Shown in pieces: positions 23,577 to 31,307 of a DNA stretch of 64,000 bases (its first letter is position 1; the number at the start of each line of letters is the position of its first letter). The stretch is taken from assembly GCA_002490725.1 (NCBI GenBank), contig DKUN01000006.1:1-64000 (forward strand), read 5' to 3'. Made by a program: the position numbers and the translations under genes. A model generated the notes under the pieces. That model worked only from the letters and a program-made list of their open reading frames with translations, made no database searches and was not told where the DNA came from. This DNA comes from Porphyromonadaceae bacterium UBA7203. Lineage in GTDB: Bacteria > Bacteroidota > Bacteroidia > Bacteroidales > Muribaculaceae.

Positions 23577-25985
23577 TTATTCGTTTCGCAAAATGCGCAT
23601 CGGCTTGCCGGCAATGACTTTGCAGACCCGGCGCAATACGGTCAGCAAGGCTATGCCCGCAATTGCAATGAATGCCGTCAGGAACGCCTGCCAGGGCAGG
23701 GATATGTGGAACGCATAGCTCTCGAGCCAACGGCCCATGAGTATGGCCGACAGAGGAGCGCCTATTGCCGTTGAAATCATGATGAGCAGCGCAAGCTCGC
23801 GGGTAAGCAGGCCGAACAGGCGGAACTTGCCTGCGCCGAGCACTTTTCTGATGCCGATTTCTCTGACGCGGGCCATGGTGGAGAAGAGTGTCATAATCCA
23901 TAGTCCGAGGCAGGCCACGAACACTGCCAGCACCGACGCGCAGATGAATATACGGCTGAAATTGCGGTCCGACTTATAGATTTCGTTCTGATAGTCGGTC
24001 AGTCTGAAATATGAGAAGGCCGCGTTCGGGAAGTATGTTTTATAAACGCGTTCTATGCCGTCGATGAATTCAGGAGTAATCTCCGTGTCGGCCATGATGG
24101 ATATATAAGGTGTGGCTATAATCGGAACCCGTTCCTTGATGAAGAATATTATCGGTTTGAAGGGTACGGCCGGCGATTGCTGGTGATAGTTTCTGACAAC
24201 TCCGATCACTTCGAGCGGCTCTTTGAGAACCTCCATGGCAATCTGTTGGCCAAGAGCGTCTTCGGTATTGTCATATCCGAGCATTCGTGCAGCTTCCTCG
24301 TTGATTACCACCTTGTTGAGCTCGTTGCCATGATTTTCGGAGAAGTCGCGCCCGCAAATAAACTCCGGGCGGTATATGTCAAAATAGTCATGGTCTACGG
24401 CAAACATCTGCATGAGTTTTACCTCGGAGATGTCGCTGCCGAAGGGCCGGTTGGTGAAATAGTTTGCCACTTCGATGCCGGGCACGGCGCCTGAAACCGA
24501 CACGCCTTTTACGGAAGCCTGCTGCCCGAGCCTCTTTTTGAAGTCGCTGACGCGTGAGTCCATGTTGTCGGTCGATGACGGATGTCTGATTATCAGGATG
24601 CGCCTGAATGCGTCGGCCGACGTTGAGTTCTGCATGTGGTCGACCTGACGGATAACGATTAATGTGCCTGAAATGAATACGAACGAGGCAATGAACTGAG
24701 CTACGGTGAGAGTGCGGCGCAGCGTGGTGCCTTTGCGGCTGTTGAGCAGTTGGCCCCGCATGAAGTCCGACGGTTTGATGCGCGTCTGCATTATAGACGG
24801 ATAGAGTCCGACAAACAGCACTCCGGCCACGAATATCACCCCGACGGCCGCAGGCATGGCCGGAGATTCGAACATGCCGGCGGTGAAGTCTGTGCCCGTC
24901 CAGCTGACGGCAGGGGGGAGCAGGAGCTCGAGCAGGCCGGCGGCGACAGTCAGCGCCAACAGGTTGAGCAGGGCCGATTCCAGCAGCCCCCGGGTTATGA
25001 TGCTGCGGCGCGATGCTCCGAAAACTTTGTGCAGACCGAACTCGCGGCTGCGTTCCAGGCTGCGGGCAACGGTCAGATTAAGGGCGTTGACCCATCCGAT
25101 TAGCAACAGTGCTGCGGCCATGGCCATCAGAATGTTGACTACAACGCGGTTGCCCTTGGTTTCCTTTTCGTACGATTTGCGCGGTGTGAGGTGAATTTGG
25201 CGCAGCGGAATGAGTTCGATTTTCCAGTCTTTATGTTGCAGGGCGGCTGTGCGGTAGTCGGGCGAAATCCGGGCAAATGCGGTTTCGATGTCGTCGGGAT
25301 TCCATCCGGGGGCGAGTTTGAGGTAAGTATATACGCCATGAATGAACCAGATGTCGCGCCGCGCTTCAGGAATCGTCGAATAGGAGAGCAGAAAGTCATA
25401 GCGTAGGTGGGAATTCCGGGGCATGTCGCCGATGATACCGGTCACTTCGAAATGCTGTTCCGACGCCGGCGTCTTGAATGTCAGCACCTTGCCGATGGGA
25501 TTGCTTTTGCCGAAATAGCGTGTGGCTGCCCGGCGTGTAATGACAGCCGTGTTGGGCCCGGCGAGCTGGCCGGTAGAGTTGCCTGATATAATCGGAATGT
25601 TGAACATTTCAAAGAATGACGGCTCGGTGTAGCAGTAGGCCGTTTCGATAAATTGGCGGTCGGCATAGGTCACTTCCTGTTCGCGGTCCTGGGCGGTCAC
25701 TCTGACAAAGTTTTCTATGCCGGGAATAGTGCGGCTCATTACCGGGCCGTGGCCGAACGTGGTCGTGGCCCAGTTGTCGGTGAGCACGTCGCCCTCATAC
25801 AGGCGGCTTTCGGCGCGATATATGCGGTCGCCGTCGTCGTGGAAGTTGTCGAAACTGAGTTCGAACCTTACATAAAGCAGAATCAGCAGCGCTGCACCGA
25901 TGCAGACCGCCAGGCCCGACACGTTGAGCAGGGTCAGCGATTTTCGAGTCCGCAGGCCTTTGATGATTTGTGACAGATAGTTCAT
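23577..25985 (-). CDS. FtsX-like ABC transporter permease (MacB-related, 802 aa)
   Basis: This protein is a tandem FtsX-type permease with two MacB_PCD/FtsX units. The first has TM1 (LTLLNVSGLAVCIGAALLIL, about residues 17-36), a large periplasmic domain and helices at about 285-420. The second has a TM at about 430-450, another periplasmic domain and three helices near the C-terminus (about 685-790). TMARVREIGIRKVLGAGKF is the typical coupling-helix motif. Such permeases move molecules out of the periplasm or membrane rather than across the inner membrane. Its start overlaps the HlyD-gene stop by 4 nt (25982-25985). Confidence 0.9.
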   Translation of the reverse strand: MNYLSQIIKGLRTRKSLTLLNVSGLAVCIGAALLILLYVRFELSFDNFHDDGDRIYRAESRLYEGDVLTDNWATTTFGHGPVMSRTIPGIENFVRVTAQDREQEVTYADRQFIETAYCYTEPSFFEMFNIPIISGNSTGQLAGPNTAVITRRAATRYFGKSNPIGKVLTFKTPASEQHFEVTGIIGDMPRNSHLRYDFLLSYSTIPEARRDIWFIHGVYTYLKLAPGWNPDDIETAFARISPDYRTAALQHKDWKIELIPLRQIHLTPRKSYEKETKGNRVVVNILMAMAAALLLIGWVNALNLTVARSLERSREFGLHKVFGASRRSIITRGLLESALLNLLALTVAAGLLELLLPPAVSWTGTDFTAGMFESPAMPAAVGVIFVAGVLFVGLYPSIMQTRIKPSDFMRGQLLNSRKGTTLRRTLTVAQFIASFVFISGTLIVIRQVDHMQNSTSADAFRRILIIRHPSSTDNMDSRVSDFKKRLGQQASVKGVSVSGAVPGIEVANYFTNRPFGSDISEVKLMQMFAVDHDYFDIYRPEFICGRDFSENHGNELNKVVINEEAARMLGYDNTEDALGQQIAMEVLKEPLEVIGVVRNYHQQSPAVPFKPIIFFIKERVPIIATPYISIMADTEITPEFIDGIERVYKTYFPNAAFSYFRLTDYQNEIYKSDRNFSRIFICASVLAVFVACLGLWIMTLFSTMARVREIGIRKVLGAGKFRLFGLLTRELALLIMISTAIGAPLSAILMGRWLESYAFHISLPWQAFLTAFIAIAGIALLTVLRRVCKVIAGKPMRILRNE

Positions 25986-27259
25986 ATTTTTATTTTTAAG
26001 CGTTTATTATTGCCGAATAGCGCATAGTCGGAAATGATTATCCGCTCGCCGTCGGCCAAGCCTTCGAGTACCTCGTAGTATAGCGGGTTTTGCCGGCCGA
26101 GCCTGACCGGCCGCAGGCGGGCGCTGCGCCCGGTCGGGTCGATTACATAAATATGCGTGCCGCCCGCATGCGAGAAGCTGCCGCGGGGAATGATAATGGC
26201 GGTCGACGGGTCGCCGAGCCTCAGGTCGAGGTGGCATGTCTGGCCGGCGCGCAGGTTTTCGGGGCGTGTGTCGCAGAAGCTGAGGTCAACCCTGAATCTG
26301 CCCTCCCTGACTTCTGGATACACTTTTGATATGACCATTTCGAAGCTCTGCCCCTCGCGTTCGATGGATGCGTGCAGCCCGGGGCTGATGCGCTCGACAT
26401 AGTGCTCGTCAACTCCTGCCTCGACTTTCAGTTCGGGCGTGATGATCTGGCCGATGCGTTCGCCCCGGGCTATAGTCTGGCCTATCTGGGCGTCAATGTC
26501 GCCGAGCACGCCGTCGGCCGGCGCGGTTATATTTAGGTCTTCCAGCCGCTGTCTGACGAGTTGCAGGCTTCTGCGCATGTTGACGATGTTGTCGTCGAGA
26601 CTTTTCAGTTGGCTTGCACGCAGCAGGCTGTCTTGTCTGATTCGTTCGCTCAGCACGCTCATGCACCTGCCTGCGGCGAGGCTCTCTTCGATGGCGGTCA
26701 GATATTCTTCGCGTGCAATCAGCCCTTTGTCATAGAGTCGGGTGCATTGCTCGGCGCGCCGTTGTTTACGGGTCAGCTCTTTCTGAAGCCCGATGCGCTC
26801 CTGTTCCAGACGCAGGTGTTCCTGCTCCAGATTCAGGCGGGTGTTGCGCAGCTCGTTTTCCTGGTAAGCCAGATTGGACTCGCTCTGCAATATGCCGATG
26901 TTGAGCTGAGTGTTGCTGAGCCTCAAAATGACATCGCCGGCTTTTACCTGCGAGCCCTCCTCGATCAGTTTTTCGTCGACCCGGCCGCCCTCGACGGCGT
27001 CGAGATATATGATGCTGGCGGGCGTGACGTGGCCTACGATGCGTATGTAGTCGTTGAATTCGCTGCGGCGGGCGGTGGCGATTGTAATGCTGTCGCGGTC
27101 AACGGTCATTGTCGGCGCACTGTCGCGCAGGGCAACACATATTGCCGCACCCGACACTGCCGCGACGCATGCGCCTATGGAGGCGGTGCGACGGTTCCAC
27201 AGGCGCGATCTGCGCCTGACGGGCGTATCCATTCCGCTGTAGTCTGAGTCCGTTGTCAT
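25982..27259 (-). CDS. HlyD/MacA-like periplasmic adaptor protein
   Basis: This 425-residue membrane-fusion protein has one N-terminal anchor helix (about residues 28-46) preceded by a basic stretch, VRRRSRLWNRR. The first lipoyl half has EGSQVKAGDVILRLSN; a long coiled-coil hairpin (about 120-235) precedes the second lipoyl half, ITAPADGVLGDIDAQIGQ. A beta-barrel and a C-terminal domain (GLADGERIIISDYALF) follow. It would bridge the FtsX-type permease to the TolC protein encoded upstream. Translation may start at 27259 or at the ATG nine codons later (27232). Confidence 0.9.
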   Translation of the reverse strand: MTTDSDYSGMDTPVRRRSRLWNRRTASIGACVAAVSGAAICVALRDSAPTMTVDRDSITIATARRSEFNDYIRIVGHVTPASIIYLDAVEGGRVDEKLIEEGSQVKAGDVILRLSNTQLNIGILQSESNLAYQENELRNTRLNLEQEHLRLEQERIGLQKELTRKQRRAEQCTRLYDKGLIAREEYLTAIEESLAAGRCMSVLSERIRQDSLLRASQLKSLDDNIVNMRRSLQLVRQRLEDLNITAPADGVLGDIDAQIGQTIARGERIGQIITPELKVEAGVDEHYVERISPGLHASIEREGQSFEMVISKVYPEVREGRFRVDLSFCDTRPENLRAGQTCHLDLRLGDPSTAIIIPRGSFSHAGGTHIYVIDPTGRSARLRPVRLGRQNPLYYEVLEGLADGERIIISDYALFGNNKRLKIKI

Positions 27260-27305
27260 TGTTTCGGTCTATTGTATGTTTATAACTCGGGGGTTAAGTC
27301 TATTA

Positions 27306-28574
27306 TTATAGGAAAGAGCCCGTCCGGTAGAATTGCATCATGCGGTGTGCGAGAGTCTGACGAATCAGCGTGCGTATAATTTCGGTTTTAGCATGCAGGT
27401 ACAGGTTGCGGGTCTCTATAAGTTCGAAAACAGACATCATCCCTTCCGACCATTTCTCTTCGGCTGCCTTCCATGACGCCTCGGCCGCGGCAAGTTGCTG
27501 TTCGGCCTGAAGATATTCGGCCGTTGCGGCGCGAAACGCAAGGAGCGTCTCGTCGATTTCCTTGTGGATGGCTATGCGCATCCGTTCGTTGTCGTTTTTC
27601 AACTGCTGCCGGCGAAGTTTCTCTTTCTTTATGTCTGATATGTTGCGCAGGCGTTCAGTCAGCGGAAAGGATACGTTGACGCCGATATGACAATTGTTTC
27701 TGACGGCAGGGTAATGCGTCGGGTTGAGGTTGAATTCGAACGCGACTGTCGGCCATACGGCTCCGGCGGCAGCGGCGACCGACGCGCGTGCGGCCTGCTC
27801 CTTAATGCGCATGATGGAGAATTCCGGAAGAGCTGACTCAGCGCTGCGGTGCAGTTCGTCGGGCGCCGTAGGGGCGGCGGGCACGGGCCGTAGCTCTTCG
27901 GGCATCGTGATGGTCAGCGAGTCTTTGACGCTGCCGGCGTCAAAATTCATCAGCTCTTTGAGTGCGAGCAGCGAGAGGCTGCAGTCATTGGCTTTCACCG
28001 TTTCGCGATACAGGTCGGCCTGCAGTGCGGCTTTCATTGCCGCCAGGTCGGCGTCGGACCTCAGGCCGAGCTCTGCCAGGCATACTGTGCGTTCGTAATA
28101 TAGTTCACTCAGCCTGCGCTGCTCGCCCGCAAGTCTATGTAGCTGTTTGTCAAAGTAATGGCGGTAATAAGCCTCCATGACTTCGAGGGCCAGGTCGTTT
28201 TGGGCCGCTTTTTCGGCAAAGGGGCTCATTGATTTGTTGAGCTTGCGGAAGCGCAGGCGGTTAATGCGTGCAAGACCCTCGAAAACGGGCAGCATGACGT
28301 TCATTCCGGCCGCACCGCCTTGGCCGGGAACATAGCTGTAGTCGGCTGAGACCGACGGCAGAAAGTCGGTTGCGGCGTCAACGGCCTCAACGCGGGCTAT
28401 GCCTGATTCGAGCCTCAGGTTATGGAGTCTCAGGTTGTTGTCGATGGCATAGCTGATGCAGCGGTCAACGCTCCAGCCGTCGTTGGCGGCCGAAGTGGCA
28501 GTTATTGACAGAAGGAATACTGACAGTGACACCCTCAGTCGACGATATGACCGTTTCGGTTGGTAGTGAATCAT
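27306..28574 (-). CDS. TolC family outer-membrane channel protein
   Basis: This 422-residue protein is the first gene of the export operon. A basic n-region (PKRSYRRLR) and hydrophobic stretch form a signal peptide ending near TSAA (about residue 30). Two OEP halves of long amphipathic helices follow. The second contains SVAAAAGAVWPTVAFEFNLNPTHYP, and SEGMMSVFELIETRNLYLHAKTEI is the conserved C-terminal helix. The predicted sigma-54 start point lies one base before the ATG at 28574. A GTG start at 28532 would lose the basic n-region, so I keep 28574. Confidence 0.9.
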   Translation of the reverse strand: MIHYQPKRSYRRLRVSLSVFLLSITATSAANDGWSVDRCISYAIDNNLRLHNLRLESGIARVEAVDAATDFLPSVSADYSYVPGQGGAAGMNVMLPVFEGLARINRLRFRKLNKSMSPFAEKAAQNDLALEVMEAYYRHYFDKQLHRLAGEQRRLSELYYERTVCLAELGLRSDADLAAMKAALQADLYRETVKANDCSLSLLALKELMNFDAGSVKDSLTITMPEELRPVPAAPTAPDELHRSAESALPEFSIMRIKEQAARASVAAAAGAVWPTVAFEFNLNPTHYPAVRNNCHIGVNVSFPLTERLRNISDIKKEKLRRQQLKNDNERMRIAIHKEIDETLLAFRAATAEYLQAEQQLAAAEASWKAAEEKWSEGMMSVFELIETRNLYLHAKTEIIRTLIRQTLAHRMMQFYRTGSFL

Positions 28575-28586
28575 GTCTAAGGCCTG

Positions 28587-28601
28587 GCAAAGAGCGTGCC
28601 A
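28587..28601 (-). promoter_or_regulatory. Sigma-54 (RpoN) promoter of the TolC-HlyD-permease-ATPase operon
   Basis: On the minus strand TGGCACGCTCTTTGC matches TGGCACG-N4-TTGC exactly, with the invariant GG (-24) and GC (-12) at correct spacing. The predicted start is at about 28575. The divergent gene at 28802 encodes a sigma-54 activator, which strongly supports the call. Confidence 0.88.
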
Positions 28602-28656
28602 GTCGAGCTAATGTGTTGATACTGCGTGTGATGTGTCCGAATGGTGGCTGGTGTCG

Positions 28657-28695
28657 TGTAAAAATGATTGACGGCCGGTGTAAAGTATTTTTACA
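28657..28695. promoter_or_regulatory. Tandem NtrC-style activator dyads (candidate enhancer)
   Basis: Site 1 is a perfect dyad TGTAAA-N5-TTTACA (28679-28695). Site 2 is TGTAAA-N5-TTGACG (28657-28673), with 4 of 6 right-half bases kept. Their centres are 22 bp apart, about two helical turns. They lie about 112 and 90 bp upstream of the predicted sigma-54 start. TGTAAAAAT (28657-28665) and ATTTTTACA (28687-28695) also form a 9-bp inverted repeat. Confidence 0.65.
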
Positions 28696-28755
28696 TGAGT
28701 TGCCGGAGCGGGGGTGAACGATAATGGCAAAAAGTGTATAAATATTAGACGTTTA

Positions 28756-28787
28756 TTTGTGGCATAGATGCAAAACCGATAACTTTG
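28756..28787 (+). promoter_or_regulatory. Promoter of the sigma-54 activator/kinase operon
   Basis: TTTG (28756-28759), 20 nt, then TAACTTTG (28780-28787) is a full match to the Bacteroidetes primary-sigma consensus. The ATG at 28802 follows 14 nt after the -7 box, so the leader is very short. Confidence 0.78.
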
Positions 28788-28801
28788 CCTTATAAAAAAA
28801 C

Positions 28802-30151
28802 ATGACTGGATTTATGCTACCGGCCACGATACTGATAGTTGATGACAATAAGAGCGTTTTGTTGTCGCTTGAACTTCTTTTGGAAAAGGAGTTCGGGCGG
28901 ATTGAGACCGTGTCGCGGCCTGACCGGATTCTGTCAGCGATAGGCCGGCATAAAGTTGACCTGGTTTTGCTTGACATGAATTTCTCGGCCGGCGTTAATT
29001 CCGGTAATGAAGGGCTCTATTGGCTTCAACGTATCCGCGAGGTCGAACCGGGGCTGCCGGTTGTTATGCTGACGGCCTACGGTGATGTCGACCTTGCCGT
29101 GAAATCTCTGAAAAGAGGTGCCGCCGATTTTGTGCTGAAACCGTGGGATAATGAAAATCTGATCGGCAAGATCAAGTCGGCGTTGCGCGACCGGAGGATG
29201 CCGGCTTTGCCTGTCGGAGGCGGGGCTGCGTCAGGTTCGCCGGCCATGGTAATCGGTCATTCGCCTGCAATGATGAATGTTGTTAACATGGTGGCAAAGG
29301 TTGCCAAGACTGATGCCAATATTCTCATTTATGGCGAGAACGGAACTGGCAAGGAGATGTTGGCCCGTGAGATTCACCGATTGTCGCTGCGTTCACATCG
29401 CGCAATGATGAATGTCGATATGGGAGCCGTCAGCGAGGCGTTGTTCGAGAGCGAGCTGTTCGGTCATGAAAAGGGTGCTTTTACCGACGCGCGCGAATGT
29501 CGGACGGGCAAATTCGAGGCGGCCGACGGGAGTACGCTTTTTCTCGACGAACTGGGCAACCTGTCGTTGCCTATGCAGGCCAAACTGCTGGTAGCGTTGC
29601 AAAACCGCGAGATTTCACGTCTTGGCAGCAATCGCAAAATCAAGGTCGATATAAGGCTTATTTCGGCAACTAACAGAAATCTGCGCGAAATGGTCGGTCA
29701 GTCGCTGTTTCGCGAAGATTTGTTTTATCGCATAAACACTATTGAAATCGAGATTCCGCCGTTGCGCCGTCGAAGGGAGGATATAACGCTGTTTGCCGAG
29801 TATTTTCTGAAGAAATATGCCGTTATGTATCGGCGCCCGGGCATGACCATTCACCCTCAAGCGCTCAAGAAACTCGAGGAGCATGACTGGCCGGGAAATA
29901 TCCGTGAATTGCAATATACGGTGGAGAAGGCGGTGATTCTTGCCGACAAGAGCATTATACGTGCCTCCGACATTACGCTGCATCCGGGAGGAATGTCTGT
30001 TTCAGCCGGCGCGACGAGCCTCGCTGAGGTTGAGCGGCAAACCATTATGGCGGCAATAACGCGCCATGACGGCAATCTGACGGCTGCGGCTGCGCAGCTC
30101 GGCGTCAGCCGTCAGACGTTATATAACAAGCTGAAACGCTTTAACCTTTAG
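28802..30151 (+). CDS. Sigma-54-dependent response regulator (NtrC family)
   Basis: This 449-residue activator has three domains. The receiver (about residues 8-125) has acidic D14/D15, phospho-acceptor D58, T91 and K113. The AAA+ domain (about 145-385) has Walker A GENGTGKE, the sigma-54 contact loop GAFTDA (in place of the usual GAFTGA), Walker B TLFLDELGN and an R-finger region. The C-terminal Fis-type helix-turn-helix is NLTAAAAQLGVSRQTLYNKLKRF. It should be phosphorylated by the kinase encoded 18 nt downstream and activate the sigma-54 promoter at 28587-28601. ATG 28814 is an alternative start. Confidence 0.95.
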   Translation: MTGFMLPATILIVDDNKSVLLSLELLLEKEFGRIETVSRPDRILSAIGRHKVDLVLLDMNFSAGVNSGNEGLYWLQRIREVEPGLPVVMLTAYGDVDLAVKSLKRGAADFVLKPWDNENLIGKIKSALRDRRMPALPVGGGAASGSPAMVIGHSPAMMNVVNMVAKVAKTDANILIYGENGTGKEMLAREIHRLSLRSHRAMMNVDMGAVSEALFESELFGHEKGAFTDARECRTGKFEAADGSTLFLDELGNLSLPMQAKLLVALQNREISRLGSNRKIKVDIRLISATNRNLREMVGQSLFREDLFYRINTIEIEIPPLRRRREDITLFAEYFLKKYAVMYRRPGMTIHPQALKKLEEHDWPGNIRELQYTVEKAVILADKSIIRASDITLHPGGMSVSAGATSLAEVERQTIMAAITRHDGNLTAAAAQLGVSRQTLYNKLKRFNL

Positions 30152-30168
30152 TCGCGGCTGCCGGAGCA

Positions 30169-31242
30169 ATGTTCAGTGTGAGGCTTTATATCCGCGTGTT
30201 GGCCTATGTGGCCGCCATTGTTTTGTTTGCCGGGTTCGGAGTTGCCGGTCTGGCAGGCGGCCGCGCGGTGATTTTCGGAGCCATTTCCATCATAGTCTCG
30301 TTGGTGATTGTCGCCAGGCTCGTTTATGCGCTGAATGCGGTTAACCGTCGTGTGAGGCTGTTTCTCGATTCAATAACAGGCGATTCGACTGAGTTCAGTT
30401 TTCCCGAGAATGCATCAGGCCGCGAGGAGCGCCTTCTTCACCGCGAGTTCAACAGGGTCTACGAGCGGCTTGCCGCCCATCGGGCGGAAGAGTTTGAGCG
30501 TGAACTCGCAAGGAAGGAATATGAGTCGTGGGAGAAGCTGATGCATGTGCTGACACATGAAATCATGAACTCCATCAGTCCGATAGTGTCGCTCTCGGGC
30601 ACTTTGCAGTCATACTTCAAGCCAGGCGCCGATGGAGCGCATGGCCCGATTGACGACGCTGTAATCTCAAAGACGGTCAGGGCGCTTGAAACCATCAGAT
30701 GTCAGGGTGAGCATCTGATATACTTCACCGAGGCATATCGCCAGCTTGCATTTCTGAAACGTCCGGAGCCTGCGCCGTTCTCTCTGCGTGAAATGATTGA
30801 TGCGACCGTAACGCTGTTTGCCGATGAGATGGCAGAGTGCGGGGTCAAGTTTTCAGTCAGCTTTGACAGGTCGGATGTAGTTGTGTTCGCCGACGAGAAA
30901 ATGCTGATGAGGGTGTTGATAAATCTGTTGAAAAATTCGCTTCAGGCCCTTGAAGATATGGCCACGGCCGGTGAAATCGGGCTGACTGTCGAGGTTGACG
31001 ATTGCCGCAGGGAACTTTGCGTCCGGGTTACCGACAATGGCCCCGGCATTCCCGACGGCCTGGCTGATGAAATCTTCATTCCGTTTTTCACCACCAAGCC
31101 CGGCGGGTCCGGCATAGGCTTGAGTCTGTCGCGCCAGATTATGAGGATGCACGGCGGCGATTTGACAGTGGGGACGAACTATGTCGGCCGCACTGTCTTT
31201 GCCGCCCGATTACCGCTCGAGCCCTTTCGCGTTCGCTGTTGA
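30169..31242 (+). CDS. Sensor histidine kinase partner of the NtrC-type regulator
   Basis: This 357-residue membrane kinase has two N-terminal helices (about residues 9-28 and 34-55) separated by only a few residues. It has essentially no periplasmic sensor domain and probably senses a membrane or cytoplasmic cue. A HAMP-like linker leads to an H-box LTHEIMNSISP with H130. The ATPase domain has N-box NLLKNSLQAL, G1 DNGPGIP and G2 GGSGIGLSLS. It lies 18 nt after the regulator gene in the same operon. A 13-bp inverted repeat straddles its stop codon. Confidence 0.93.
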   Translation: MFSVRLYIRVLAYVAAIVLFAGFGVAGLAGGRAVIFGAISIIVSLVIVARLVYALNAVNRRVRLFLDSITGDSTEFSFPENASGREERLLHREFNRVYERLAAHRAEEFERELARKEYESWEKLMHVLTHEIMNSISPIVSLSGTLQSYFKPGADGAHGPIDDAVISKTVRALETIRCQGEHLIYFTEAYRQLAFLKRPEPAPFSLREMIDATVTLFADEMAECGVKFSVSFDRSDVVVFADEKMLMRVLINLLKNSLQALEDMATAGEIGLTVEVDDCRRELCVRVTDNGPGIPDGLADEIFIPFFTTKPGGSGIGLSLSRQIMRMHGGDLTVGTNYVGRTVFAARLPLEPFRVRC

Positions 31243-31265
31243 GAGCAGCTCGGCGAAAGGGCTCG
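31218..31265. terminator. Inverted repeat across the kinase stop codon (candidate terminator)
   Basis: A perfect 13-bp inverted repeat, CGAGCCCTTTCGC (31218-31230) and GCGAAAGGGCTCG (31253-31265), encloses the stop TGA (31240-31242). The loop contains a further GCTG/CAGC pairing. No T-tract follows on either strand, so this may be a factor-dependent or processing structure between convergent operons. Confidence 0.5.
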
Positions 31266-31307
31266 GGTAAATGTGGGCGGAACGGATTGACTGTCTCTGA
31301 GTCGGGT

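Noticed and set aside
23557..23901. 115-codon N-terminal extension of the ABC ATPase frame
   Set aside because: It overlaps the permease gene, is not ABC-like, and the typical ATPase start MIKTENLS is at 23556.
28760..28775. TGGCAT...TGCA as a second sigma-54 promoter on the plus strand before the regulator
   Set aside because: The GG-to-GC spacing is wrong (7 rather than 10 bases), and a full primary-sigma promoter overlaps it.
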